The position numbers were made by a program, and so were the translations under genes. From positions 186,001-250,000 of the forward strand of contig BIFV01000010.1 of NCBI GenBank assembly GCA_003990955.1: 64,000 bases of DNA, written 5' to 3'. Positions 17,870-25,607 of this stretch are shown piece after piece. Source of the DNA: Sporomusaceae bacterium FL31 (GTDB taxonomy: Bacteria; Bacillota; Negativicutes; DSM-1736; Dendrosporobacteraceae). Numbering within the stretch: the first letter of the stretch is position 1; every line of letters starts with the position of its first letter. The notes under the pieces were generated by a model. It did not search any database and was not told the DNA's origin. It saw only the letters and a list, made by a program, of their open reading frames with translations.

Positions 17870-19252
17870 TTAACACTCTCCCACTAGTTTACCAGGATTT
17901 AAAATAAGGTTAGGGTCAAGTGCGCGTTTAATCGCTTTCATGGCATTCATACCTTGTGGTCCGTGCTGCAGTTCCATCCATGGCAGCTTGCCTAAACCGA
18001 TACCATGTTCACCACTCAAGGTGCCATTTAGTTCAACTGCTGCTTTAAACATTTCATCCATGGCTTTATAAACGCGTTCCATTTCTTCTTTGTTACGCAG
18101 GTCGCAAACAATCGTCGGATGCATGTTGCCATCACCAGCATGACCGAAAGTACCAATTGTAACGTTATTTCTTTTAGCAATATCATTGACTGCCTTCAAG
18201 AAAGCAGGAACCTTGCTGCGTGGAACAGTTGCATCCTCAACATAAGTGGTTGGACGGAGTTTAGCCAATGCTGGCAGCGCCGCACGACGGGCAGCCCATA
18301 ATTGATCACGTTCAGCATCCGTCTTAGCAATTTGAACTTCAGCAGCATTATTCGATTTCAATACATCCATAACTTTAACTGCTTCTTTTTCAACCACTTC
18401 AGGGATACCATCCACTTCAATGAGCAGAACAGCTTCAGCATCTAACGGCAATCCAACCTTGGCATAATCCTCGACCGTCCGAATGGTGGCATTATCAAGA
18501 ATCTCCAGCGTAGCTGGTATGATTTTAGCAGCAATAATACCGGAAACAGCCTTACCAGCATCATCAAGATCTTTAAAAATGGCCATCATGCTTTTTCTGG
18601 CTTCAGGCGCTGGTACCAGTTTGACAATGGCTCTGGTCAGAACACCCAAAGTACCTTCAGCACCAGTAAATAATTTTGTCATATCATAACCGGAAACGTC
18701 TTTAACGTTTTTACCGCCAGTTTTTAGAATATCACCATTGGCTAGAACCACTTCTAGACCCATAACATAGTGTTTGGAAACGCCATATTTAAGACCGCGC
18801 AGACCGCCGGCGTTTTCGGAAATAGTGCCCCCCATTGTTGCCGTTGCCACGGTTCCAGGATCTGGCGGATATATCAAACCGCTTTTTGCGACTTCATCAT
18901 TTAAATCAGCAACTACGACGCCCACTTCAACGACAGCTACCAGGTTTTCTAAATCCACCTCGATAATCTTGTTAAAACGAGCCATCAGAAGTACAATACC
19001 ACCCTTAGTCGGTACAGTACCTGCACTTAGATTGGTGCCTGAGCCACGGGTATAAACGGGAATCTTGTTCTCATTGGCAAATTTCATGATTTCGGAGATT
19101 TCCTGAGTATTGCCTGGAATAACAACAACTTCCGGCATGTGAGCATGACCAGGGGTAGCATCATAAGAATAAGTGTATAGGTCCTCCGGACTGGTCAGAA
19201 CGTGGTCTTGGCCAACTATTTTCTTTAACGCCTCGATATGAGTATTTTGCAT
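17870..19252 (-). CDS. glcD: FAD-linked D-2-hydroxyacid (lactate/glycolate) dehydrogenase
   Basis: 460 residues. FAD-binding type 4 (PCMH) domain from about 35 to 215, with VYTRGSGTNLSAG (73-85) and PPDPGTVATATMGGTISENAGG (about 130-151, quoted only as a region marker). The FAD-oxidase C-terminal domain ends with GEHGIGLGK and NPGKL. ATG 19252 was preferred over an in-frame TTG because GAAGGGGA lies 9 nt upstream. With GlcF it should feed electrons from D-lactate or glycolate into the respiratory chain. Its promoter overlaps a palindrome that suits the adjacent MarR/OhrR-type regulator. Confidence 0.9.
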   Translation of the reverse strand: MQNTHIEALKKIVGQDHVLTSPEDLYTYSYDATPGHAHMPEVVVIPGNTQEISEIMKFANENKIPVYTRGSGTNLSAGTVPTKGGIVLLMARFNKIIEVDLENLVAVVEVGVVVADLNDEVAKSGLIYPPDPGTVATATMGGTISENAGGLRGLKYGVSKHYVMGLEVVLANGDILKTGGKNVKDVSGYDMTKLFTGAEGTLGVLTRAIVKLVPAPEARKSMMAIFKDLDDAGKAVSGIIAAKIIPATLEILDNATIRTVEDYAKVGLPLDAEAVLLIEVDGIPEVVEKEAVKVMDVLKSNNAAEVQIAKTDAERDQLWAARRAALPALAKLRPTTYVEDATVPRSKVPAFLKAVNDIAKRNNVTIGTFGHAGDGNMHPTIVCDLRNKEEMERVYKAMDEMFKAAVELNGTLSGEHGIGLGKLPWMELQHGPQGMNAMKAIKRALDPNLILNPGKLVGEC

Positions 19253-19304
19253 TTTCTCATTCCCCTTCAATTCATAATAATTTAAAGATTACGAAAATTT
19301 TACT

Positions 19305-19317
19305 TACAATAATTGTA
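19305..19317 (-). promoter_or_regulatory. Palindromic operator TACAAT-A-ATTGTA at the glcD promoter
   Basis: A 13-bp perfect palindrome that includes the -10 element of the glcD promoter. OhrR-family operators are built on TACAATT/AATTGTA half-sites (known for Bacillus OhrR), and a regulator of that family is encoded just downstream of the neighbouring gene. Confidence 0.55.
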
Positions 19318-19340
19318 TCTCACCTTAAAAAAAAAGTAAA
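19312..19340 (-). promoter_or_regulatory. Promoter of glcDF
   Basis: TTTACT (19335-19340), 17-nt spacer, TACAAT (19312-19317) on the minus strand; moderate match to sigma-A. Start of transcription near 19305. Confidence 0.55.
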
Positions 19341-19349
19341 TAAGCACCC

Positions 19350-19388
19350 GTAAGACCTGGGCTTACACCCTGTAGGACCCGTCCTTAC
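19350..19388 (-). terminator. Hairpin after the MarR-type gene
   Basis: GTAAG/CTTAC outer and GGG/CCC inner pairing, followed on the minus strand, after seven bases, by an AT-rich stretch with nine T in a row. It sits 10 nt past the regulator stop. Confidence 0.5.
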
Positions 19389-19397
19389 AAATAGCAA

Positions 19398-19841
19398 TTA
19401 TTGTGATTTTTTTTTAATTTTATTTAATATTTTTTTGAGTTGGTCTCTTAAATCCATCACTTCTTGCACATCAAGTTGGGCACTACAGAAAACTTTTTCA
19501 GGGATTTCATAGGCTTTGTTTTTTAAACTTTTCCCTTGTTCTGTCAACCTGATGCAAATGGTTCTTTCATCATTCTGGCTTCGCTGCCGAACTAATAAAT
19601 TGGCTGCCTCCATTTTTTTTAGCAAAGGTGTCAGTGTTCCTGAATCCAGAAAGAGTTTTTCACCCAACTCCTTCAAGGTGAGACTTTCCTTCTCCCACAA
19701 CACGAGTAACGCTACATATTGAGTATAGGTGATACCCAATTCAGCTAAAAAGGGACGATACAATCGAATGACCTCCCGGGAGCAGGCATAGATGGTAAAA
19801 CATAGCTGATTGTCCAATTTCAGTAGTTCATCTCTGTTCAT
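19398..19841 (-). CDS. MarR-family regulator of the OhrR/SarZ/MgrA type
   Basis: 147 residues. The start of the conserved region, NQLCFTIYACSREVIRLYRP (11-30), matches the OhrR group, in which a cysteine in LCF senses organic peroxides (Cys14 here). YTQYVALLVLWE and the winged-helix region (about 55-100, LGEKLFLDSGTLTPLLKKME) are typical. A frame extends upstream without a stop, but only ATG 19841 gives a normal-length protein. It is cotranscribed after the EFR1 gene (37-nt gap). No ohr gene is nearby, so it may sense another thiol-reactive or redox signal; targets inferred are its own operon and glcDF. Confidence 0.85.
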   Translation of the reverse strand: MNRDELLKLDNQLCFTIYACSREVIRLYRPFLAELGITYTQYVALLVLWEKESLTLKELGEKLFLDSGTLTPLLKKMEAANLLVRQRSQNDERTICIRLTEQGKSLKNKAYEIPEKVFCSAQLDVQEVMDLRDQLKKILNKIKKKSQ

Positions 19842-19878
19842 GATCACAACTCTCTTTTCTGATATGAAACTTTGCCAC

Positions 19879-20679
19879 TTATCGTTGTGCCGGTTCTTTC
19901 GCTGCAATGATGTCTGCAGCAGCGATCCGTGGATGGCGATAGCGTCTTTTACCGGCTGTCCGGCTGCCGAATTCAATACTTTGAGCCGGGCAGGCGTGCA
20001 GACATGCCAGACATTCCTGACAGTGATTTTGCCAATGCGGCTTATGATGTTCCAGACGAATATTAGAAACAGGACAAATTTTTTCACAACTTCCACAGGA
20101 AACACAAGCATCCGTTGCATAAAACTTTTGATGGGATTGAGGCAGTAAGTGGTTTCGCCAATATTGATTAATCGCTGCAAAAAGTCTCCAAAAATGCTCA
20201 GACTCGATCATGGATTGTTGTGTCAAAATTGCGCTGGTAATCTGCTGGATTTTTTCGTCGGCTTTAGCCAGTTTAGCCTGTATTTTCTTTTCTGGCGGCA
20301 ACGCAGATAACGGCAGATAACTTGAAATCATATCGATATGAAATCCGGCATTTAACGCGAGCCCCTTCTGCTTAAACAACCCTGCTGCCTGCGTCAGGGC
20401 ACTGCTAAGATGCTGGCTGCTGCCTGATGTAACCACAGCAAAAGAATAGGTTGTCTGATCTAAGTTAATCTTAGTAATAAACTCCCTTATAAGCGGCGGC
20501 AATCCAAAATAGTGGGTTGGAAAAACAAAACCGACACCTTCGGTCTCGACAATAATCTTCTCCTCATCATGCAGGCCGGCAATGGATACCAGCGAACACT
20601 CAGGCAGCTTTCCGGCAATCGACTTGGCTACATGCATGGAATTGCCAGTAGCAGAAAAATAAAAAACAGTAAATTTCAT
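19879..20679 (-). CDS. EFR1-family flavodoxin/ferredoxin fusion
   Basis: 266 residues. N-terminal flavodoxin-like domain (FYFSATGNSMHVAKSI, about 6-21; FPTHYFGLPP near 53) and a C-terminal pair of 4Fe-4S sites, CVSCGSCEKICP (about 187-198) and CQECLACLHACP (about 216-227). Such proteins are thought to pass electrons between low-potential carriers; the partner is unknown. ATG 20679 was chosen because GAGGG lies 6 nt upstream, while ATG 20685 abuts it. Precedes the MarR/OhrR-type gene in one operon, suggesting redox control. Confidence 0.83.
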   Translation of the reverse strand: MKFTVFYFSATGNSMHVAKSIAGKLPECSLVSIAGLHDEEKIIVETEGVGFVFPTHYFGLPPLIREFITKINLDQTTYSFAVVTSGSSQHLSSALTQAAGLFKQKGLALNAGFHIDMISSYLPLSALPPEKKIQAKLAKADEKIQQITSAILTQQSMIESEHFWRLFAAINQYWRNHLLPQSHQKFYATDACVSCGSCEKICPVSNIRLEHHKPHWQNHCQECLACLHACPAQSIEFGSRTAGKRRYRHPRIAAADIIAAKEPAQR

Positions 20680-20775
20680 CAGCATCCCTCTTTACTAAAT
20701 AAACCTTTCGCTTCTACCCGTTCACTGTTACACATCAGCTAAAGTTTGCTGCCAACAGCTTGCTTTGCATTTTGC

Positions 20776-20803
20776 AAAATTAAATTGTATGCAATTTAAT
20801 TTT
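20776..20803 (-). promoter_or_regulatory. 12-bp perfect inverted repeat upstream of the EFR1-marR operon
   Basis: AAAATTAAATTG (20776-20787), TATG, CAATTTAATTTT (20792-20803). It contains an ATTGTAT core like the glcD operator and overlaps a TACAAT (-10-like) on the minus strand. Probable binding site of the MarR-type regulator (autoregulation). Confidence 0.5.
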
Positions 20804-20870
20804 ATTAAGTTTATTATCGCGCGTCAAAGCCTTGCTGTCAAATGCCAATTCCTAACAAGGAAACATCAAG

Positions 20871-20896
20871 AAAACCTGGGATTATACCCAGGTTTT
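20871..20896 (-). terminator. Terminator of the DUF362 gene
   Basis: AAAACCTGGG / CCCAGGTTTT (10-bp arms, 6-nt loop), 23 nt past the stop; tail TTTTCTTG on the minus strand. Confidence 0.8.
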
Positions 20897-20919
20897 CTCA
20901 GCAATATATCCTGCTAATT

Positions 20920-22044
20920 TTAAATTTCAATCAGTTCATATTCTTTAGTTCCAATACCAATTTTCTCAGCATGCTCAACACAAACCAGCCAATTGGTTTC
21001 TGGATGCGCTACACAGAAATGATCTTGCGCATTGCCTGAAGCCTTAGCATGCTGCAGCTGCTCAGTCAGGTAACTATCGGCAATAACCGGAGCCTGGTTG
21101 GCCATATCCGCGCAGGCCATATCCAGCGCTACTGGATCAAAGGATGCAAACATGCCAATGTCAGGAATAATCGGCACATCGTTCTCGGAATGGCAATCAC
21201 AGTTCGGGGAAACATCGACAACCAAACTAATATGAAAATGTGGTCTGTCATTTAACACAGCCCAGGTATATTCAGCAATTTTTTTATTCAGCACATCATT
21301 AGACTCATCCCAGGCTGCACCAATGGCATTAAAATGGCAAGCCCCGATACATCGGCCACAGCCAACACAACGGCTGTGATCAATTTGTGCCTTTTTGTTG
21401 GTAACAGTGATCGCACTATGAGCACAGATTTTCACACAGGCTCCGCAACCCACACAGGCATTGCTCCGTACCCGTGGCTTGCCTTCACTATGCATCTCCA
21501 TTTTACCGGCTCGCGACCCACAGCCCATCCCAATATTTTTCAGGGCGCCGCCAAATCCGGTTAATTCATGCCCCTTAAAATGATTCAAGCTAATGATGAT
21601 ATCGGCATCCATCACGGCACGGCCGATTTTAGCCTCTTTCACATATTCACCACATGGAACAGGAATATAGGCCTCATCGGTTCCCTTCAAACCATCGCCA
21701 ATAATAATCTGACAGCCGGTGGTAAATGGATTATAGCCGTTCTCATAAGCTGCATCCATATGTTCTAAAGCATCTTTTCTACGCCCAACATACAGCGTAT
21801 TACAGTCAGTCAGAAAGACTTTGCCGCCCAGCTCCTTGACTACATCGGCAATAACCTTAGCATAATTAGGCCGAAGATAGGCAAGATTGCCTGGCTCGCC
21901 AAAGTGAATTTTGATGGCTGCAAATTTTTCTTTAAAATCAAATTGTTCAATGCCGGCTTTTCGCACTAACCGGTCTAGTTTTTGCAGCAGATTCATTTTG
22001 GCCGTTGCCCGCAGATTAGTAAAATAAACTTTTGATTTCCCCAT
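20920..22044 (-). CDS. DUF362 protein with two 4Fe-4S clusters
   Basis: 374 residues. The DUF362 part covers about 1-180 and resumes after the clusters (KIHFGEPGNLAYLRP near 42; LNHFKGHELTGFGGALKNIG near 163). Two ferredoxin motifs, CVGCGACVKICAHSAI (near 198) and CVGCGRCIGACHFNAI (near 228), lie in the middle. Function of the family is not settled; a role as electron-transfer protein is likely. ATG 22044 is fixed by GGAGGATATT. It has its own terminator and reads as a single-gene unit. Confidence 0.82.
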   Translation of the reverse strand: MGKSKVYFTNLRATAKMNLLQKLDRLVRKAGIEQFDFKEKFAAIKIHFGEPGNLAYLRPNYAKVIADVVKELGGKVFLTDCNTLYVGRRKDALEHMDAAYENGYNPFTTGCQIIIGDGLKGTDEAYIPVPCGEYVKEAKIGRAVMDADIIISLNHFKGHELTGFGGALKNIGMGCGSRAGKMEMHSEGKPRVRSNACVGCGACVKICAHSAITVTNKKAQIDHSRCVGCGRCIGACHFNAIGAAWDESNDVLNKKIAEYTWAVLNDRPHFHISLVVDVSPNCDCHSENDVPIIPDIGMFASFDPVALDMACADMANQAPVIADSYLTEQLQHAKASGNAQDHFCVAHPETNWLVCVEHAEKIGIGTKEYELIEI

Positions 22045-22139
22045 AATATCCTCCTTTTGTTTACCTAAAAGTACTATGTCCAAATCAAATGACCTAATAA
22101 CACTATTTTATCGCTTTAAGTTAAATTCTGTAAACAAAA

Positions 22140-22176
22140 GAAACTACCTGCAGCCATCGTTTTTCTTGGTAGTTTC
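22140..22176 (-). terminator. Terminator of lrgB
   Basis: GAAACTACC (22140-22148) / GGTAGTTTC (22168-22176), 11 nt past the lrgB stop, followed on the minus strand by TTTTGTTTAC. Confidence 0.75.
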
Positions 22177-22187
22177 AGCTTGCAGTT

Positions 22188-22880
22188 TTATGGTTGGATA
22201 AAGAACCTCACCAGCAGCGGTGCAATCAGTGAAGTAAAGATAGCGGCAATCGCCATGGCTAAGCTTGCCATTGCCCCCCGATCCTCCGACTCCATTAACG
22301 CCATTGCAATGCCTTGTGCATGGGCTACCGTGCCTAAGGCCAAACCTCGGGCTCTCGGATTAGAAACCTTGAACCAGGTCAATAACGTAGGTCCCAATGC
22401 AGAACCAAACGTCCCGGTTGCCACAACAAAGGCCGCTGCCAAAGATGGATCACCGCCTGTAATCTGGGCAATCTCCACCGCAATGGGTGCGGTGACCGAT
22501 TTAGGGGCAGACGAAATGATAACAGCCTGGCTGAGTCCCCCAAACTTGGCGATCAGCATGGCTGACGCCATGGATACCAGTGAGCCGATCGCAACACTGC
22601 CAAAAATAACAAAACCATATTTCCTGATCAGCGTTCTATTCTTGTATAACGGAATTGCCAAAGCAACCGTTGCAGGCCCAAGCAGGAAGGTCATAATCTC
22701 TTTAGCTGGCGCATAGGTCGCATAAGGAATTTGAAAAGCCATTAATCCAGCAATAACAATGGCTGTTCCCAGTAACACCATATTAAACAATGGATTGTTG
22801 TACCGCAGAAACAAATAGCGGCTTAAACAATACGCACCCAACGTAAGTAAAATAGTCATTAAAACCACCATTGACATCAT
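22188..22880 (-). CDS. lrgB: LrgB/CidB-family membrane protein
   Basis: 230 residues, about six membrane helices. The family signature region (SAPKSVTAPIAVEIAQITGG, about 122-141) and the conserved GTVAHAQGIA motif near 190 are present. LrgAB/CidAB pairs influence autolysis and, in several bacteria, pyruvate uptake. It overlaps cidA/lrgA by 4 nt (ATGA), so the pair is translationally coupled. The upstream LysR gene is the likely regulator. Confidence 0.9.
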   Translation of the reverse strand: MMSMVVLMTILLTLGAYCLSRYLFLRYNNPLFNMVLLGTAIVIAGLMAFQIPYATYAPAKEIMTFLLGPATVALAIPLYKNRTLIRKYGFVIFGSVAIGSLVSMASAMLIAKFGGLSQAVIISSAPKSVTAPIAVEIAQITGGDPSLAAAFVVATGTFGSALGPTLLTWFKVSNPRARGLALGTVAHAQGIAMALMESEDRGAMASLAMAIAAIFTSLIAPLLVRFFIQP

Positions 22881-23239
22881 TGCCCCTCACTCCTATCGGC
22901 CAGCTGCACCACGAAGACCACTGTAAACAGCGCCAATAAGGCACTGACAACAATAGCAAGCGACAGCCACAGGCTATGCTGATAAAAAAGTGTTGTCCAG
23001 TTCATCAATCCGACTGCAATGGGTATGAAGAAGAAAGAAATATGTTTGAGGAGATAGCTGCCTGCCACTTCAAGCTGCTCAACCTTTATGATACCACTTG
23101 CCAATAGCCCAAATAGCAACATCATTCCCATCACATTGCCCGGAACCGGAACATGGAGGAACGCGGTAATTTGATTACCAAGCCAGTAAATAGCCCACAA
23201 AGCCAGTGTTTGGATGATGAACAGAAATATTTTTTTCAT
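22877..23239 (-). CDS. cidA: LrgA/CidA-family holin-like protein
   Basis: 120 residues, four predicted membrane helices. HVPVPGNVMGMMLLFGLL (about 29-46) is the typical PGxVxGM(L)LLF motif, followed by LLKHISFFFIPIAVGLMNW (about 63-81). It works with LrgB. A perfect palindrome and a strong hairpin occupy the 190-nt leader between the LysR gene and this start. Confidence 0.9.
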   Translation of the reverse strand: MKKIFLFIIQTLALWAIYWLGNQITAFLHVPVPGNVMGMMLLFGLLASGIIKVEQLEVAGSYLLKHISFFFIPIAVGLMNWTTLFYQHSLWLSLAIVVSALLALFTVVFVVQLADRSEGQ

Positions 23240-23272
23240 GTTAAGTTACCTGCCTTCATATAGAAAAGATCT

Positions 23273-23320
23273 ACTGTCATAGCAGCCTGCACTCACCGGG
23301 CTCCAGACTGCTATGACAGT
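23273..23320 (-). promoter_or_regulatory. Strong stem-loop in the cidA leader
   Basis: ACTGTCATAGCAG / CTGCTATGACAGT (13 bp, perfect; 23273-23285 and 23308-23320) with a 22-nt loop. On the minus strand it is followed by AGATCTTTTC; on the plus strand by TTTTTATGC. It lies 34-81 nt before the cidA ATG, so it may be an attenuator or an mRNA-stability element. Confidence 0.5.
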
Positions 23321-23341
23321 TTTTATGCATTAGTATCACCA

Positions 23342-23372
23342 ATTTTACTTATTACAAAGTAATAAGTAAAAT
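23342..23372 (-). promoter_or_regulatory. Palindromic operator candidate upstream of cidA-lrgB
   Basis: ATTTTACTTATTAC, AAA, GTAATAAGTAAAAT: perfect 14-bp arms (23342-23355, 23359-23372). TTTTATGCAT occurs as a direct repeat on both sides (near 23321 and 23376). It lies between the LysR terminator and the leader hairpin, a natural place for LysR control. Confidence 0.5.
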
Positions 23373-23403
23373 ATCTTTTATGCATACAGCCTATCTAAAA
23401 AAA

Positions 23404-23436
23404 GAATGACCGCCCGTACTGCATGGCCGATCATTT
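23404..23436 (-). terminator. Terminator of the LysR gene
   Basis: AATGATCGGCC / GG-CGGTCATT stem that overlaps the stop codon and is followed on the minus strand by seven T. Confidence 0.8.
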
Positions 23437-24351
23437 GCAAAAACTGTTGCAGCACTTTACCGACTCATCATCAAGCCCTGTGGCTTTGACAAAGCCAAGA
23501 AACTCACGGGCTGCATGAGATAGATAGCGATCCCGTTTCCAAGTAAAGGCCAATTTTAGATATAATTGCGGATCTAGGAAGGGTCGGCAAACAACATCAC
23601 AAGCATCCAGCTTGGCACAGAGCTTTTGCGGCAATAAAGCAATCCCCAAATTCGCGGCGACCATCTGCATCATTAAATCCCGCTGCGAGGTCTCCAACGT
23701 AATGCGAGGAGTAAACCCGGCCTGCCGACATCGGGCAATAATCATATCATGCAGCCGGTACTCATTATTATAAATAATAAACTCTTCCTGGCTCAATTGT
23801 TTAAAGTCCACGGCCGGAAATTGGGACAGCCAGTGTTGAGGATGCAAAATGACATTATGAGGATCGCATTCCACCCAAATTTTCTCATACTGCTCATCCT
23901 CATCGAGGGGAGTAAAAATACCAATATCCAATAAGCCTTCCTGAATAGCGGCCTCAATTTTTTTGGGTCCATATTCATACAACTGAACTTGAATATTGGG
24001 ATATTCACTTTTAAACGCCTTCAGCAGCTTAGCGAAAGCAGTCACAGCCGTTATCGGCGGTAAGCCGATATGAATTTTACCTGTTTGCATCTTCTTAAGG
24101 CCATCCAATTGGATGGTAATATGGTTAAATGCGGATACAATCTGCTGTGCCTGTTCAAGAATAACGGCTCCGCTGTCGGTAAGCTCAATAGTCTTGGTAT
24201 TGCGGTAGAATAAAGTAATCCCCCATTGTGTCTCTAATTCTTTGATGGCTTTACTAACAGATGGCTGGGATATATGAATGGCCTCGGCAGCTTTACTAAA
24301 GCTTTTTTGTCTGGCCACTTCGATAAAATACTCTAAATTTCTTATATCCAA
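23431..24351 (-). CDS. LysR-family regulator (CidR-like)
   Basis: 306 residues. The N-terminal helix-turn-helix (FIEVARQKSFSKAAEAIHIS, then QPSVSKAIKELE, about 9-40) is classical LysR, followed by a LysR substrate-binding domain (about 90-295). It is upstream of cidA-lrgB in the same direction, the arrangement of CidR-type activators that respond to acetate or overflow carbon; this is context-based. The AbrB-type permease gene precedes it by 45 nt, so the two may be cotranscribed. Confidence 0.88.
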   Translation of the reverse strand: MDIRNLEYFIEVARQKSFSKAAEAIHISQPSVSKAIKELETQWGITLFYRNTKTIELTDSGAVILEQAQQIVSAFNHITIQLDGLKKMQTGKIHIGLPPITAVTAFAKLLKAFKSEYPNIQVQLYEYGPKKIEAAIQEGLLDIGIFTPLDEDEQYEKIWVECDPHNVILHPQHWLSQFPAVDFKQLSQEEFIIYNNEYRLHDMIIARCRQAGFTPRITLETSQRDLMMQMVAANLGIALLPQKLCAKLDACDVVCRPFLDPQLYLKLAFTWKRDRYLSHAAREFLGFVKATGLDDESVKCCNSFCK

Positions 24352-24396
24352 GAGATTCCCTCCATTCTGCTGCCCAAGATACTTCTCTTGAAAATC

Positions 24397-25452
24397 CTAA
24401 TTGCTCAAAAGTCTGCGGCTGCGCCCAACCCACCAGCGCAGTGCTGGGATGGCAAGGATTAATACAAACATCAGGCGAAACAGCTGAAAAGCAATCACCG
24501 TCGATAAGTCGGCATGAACCATCATGGCCGTCAGCCCCATTTCGGTAATTCCCCCTGGAGCTGTACTAATCACTGCACTGACGACATCAATACCGGTCCA
24601 TCCGGCAAGCAGGTAATCAAAGACCAGAAGCAGAGCAATAACCATCAGGATACTGAGAAAACTATAAAAAAGCACCCGTTTATTATTCGTCAGCGTATCC
24701 ATTCTGATCGGTATGCCCATACGGATACCGACACATATTTGTGCAATAGCAATAGCTGCTGCAGGCAGCGGCGGCGCGTGAACACCCGATAAAGTTAAGC
24801 CTGCAGTACCTAGAATGGGGGCAAGCAAAGCCGCGCTCGGCAGCTTCATTTTTTTGTAAACATAGAGCACAACGAAAATAACCCCTGCAAATAACAGCAA
24901 TGCAGGAAGGTCCCCAGCATCAAGCTGTGCGGCAGCTTTCACAGGATTGCTAACCTGATTGGCCAAGCCATGCAGAACTAAAAAAGGTACCACAAACACG
25001 ACGGTAATCATCCGGATGGTCTGCATCATAATAACCGTCCCAGCATCCGCTGCTTTAATATCCTCACAGATCATCGCCATTTGAGAAAGCCCGCCAGGCA
25101 TACTGCCCATGAGGCTGGTTGCCAAATCAGCCTCAGTAAAGCGATGGCTGATATACCCGCCCAACAAGCACAAGCCAATTGTCAGCAAGGTCATCACGGT
25201 AATCGTGGGCAGCTGAAGCAGTACGTGCCGGCCTGTTTCTGGCGTAAAGGAACCGCCCATCACATAGCCGAGAACAACCATGGCAACATTTCTAATGGCT
25301 GGCGGCCAAGCTACAGAGCGGCCAAAACCATTTTTTATGATGACTACCGTCACCATCGGCCCAAGCGTCCACGGTAACGGTAAGTGGATTAAACTAAACA
25401 CATAGCCCCCGGCACACGCAGCTAAAAACAATAGGACATACTGATAAATCAT
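24397..25452 (-). CDS. AbrB-family membrane protein (putative transporter)
   Basis: 351 residues with about ten helices in two homologous AbrB duplication repeats. The first shows PLPWTLGPMVTVVIIKN (about 26-42) and GSMPGGLSQMA (about 124-134); the second shows STAPGGITEMGLTAM near 305. PGGL/PGGI-xxM motifs mark this family, once called putative ammonia monooxygenase. ATG 25452 follows GAAGGTGAG. Substrate unknown. It lies upstream of LysR-cidA-lrgB. Confidence 0.82.
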   Translation of the reverse strand: MIYQYVLLFLAACAGGYVFSLIHLPLPWTLGPMVTVVIIKNGFGRSVAWPPAIRNVAMVVLGYVMGGSFTPETGRHVLLQLPTITVMTLLTIGLCLLGGYISHRFTEADLATSLMGSMPGGLSQMAMICEDIKAADAGTVIMMQTIRMITVVFVVPFLVLHGLANQVSNPVKAAAQLDAGDLPALLLFAGVIFVVLYVYKKMKLPSAALLAPILGTAGLTLSGVHAPPLPAAAIAIAQICVGIRMGIPIRMDTLTNNKRVLFYSFLSILMVIALLLVFDYLLAGWTGIDVVSAVISTAPGGITEMGLTAMMVHADLSTVIAFQLFRLMFVLILAIPALRWWVGRSRRLLSN

Positions 25453-25531
25453 ATTCTCACCTTCAAGCATGACATGGTTCAATTGTAACAGTCTATTATG
25501 TGCTTACACAAGAATTTTTACCAAATGAACA

Positions 25532-25569
25532 AAACCCGCCTTCTTGCCTCATGGCTTGAAAGCGGGTTT
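25532..25569 (-). terminator. Terminator of nrfA (end of the ccm-nrf operon)
   Basis: AAACCCGC.TTC.GCC / GGC.GAA.GCGGGTTT interrupted stem, 39 nt past the nrfA stop, followed on the minus strand by TGTTCATTTGG. The outer AAACCCGC/GCGGGTTT pairs are perfect. Confidence 0.75.
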
Positions 25570-25607
25570 GGTTGCTTCGATATGATTCAAAAATTGGACT
25601 AAATCCT

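Noticed and set aside
22180..22716. 178-codon open frame on the plus strand inside lrgB
   Set aside because: It mirrors the hydrophobic codons of lrgB; no ribosome site or family motif.
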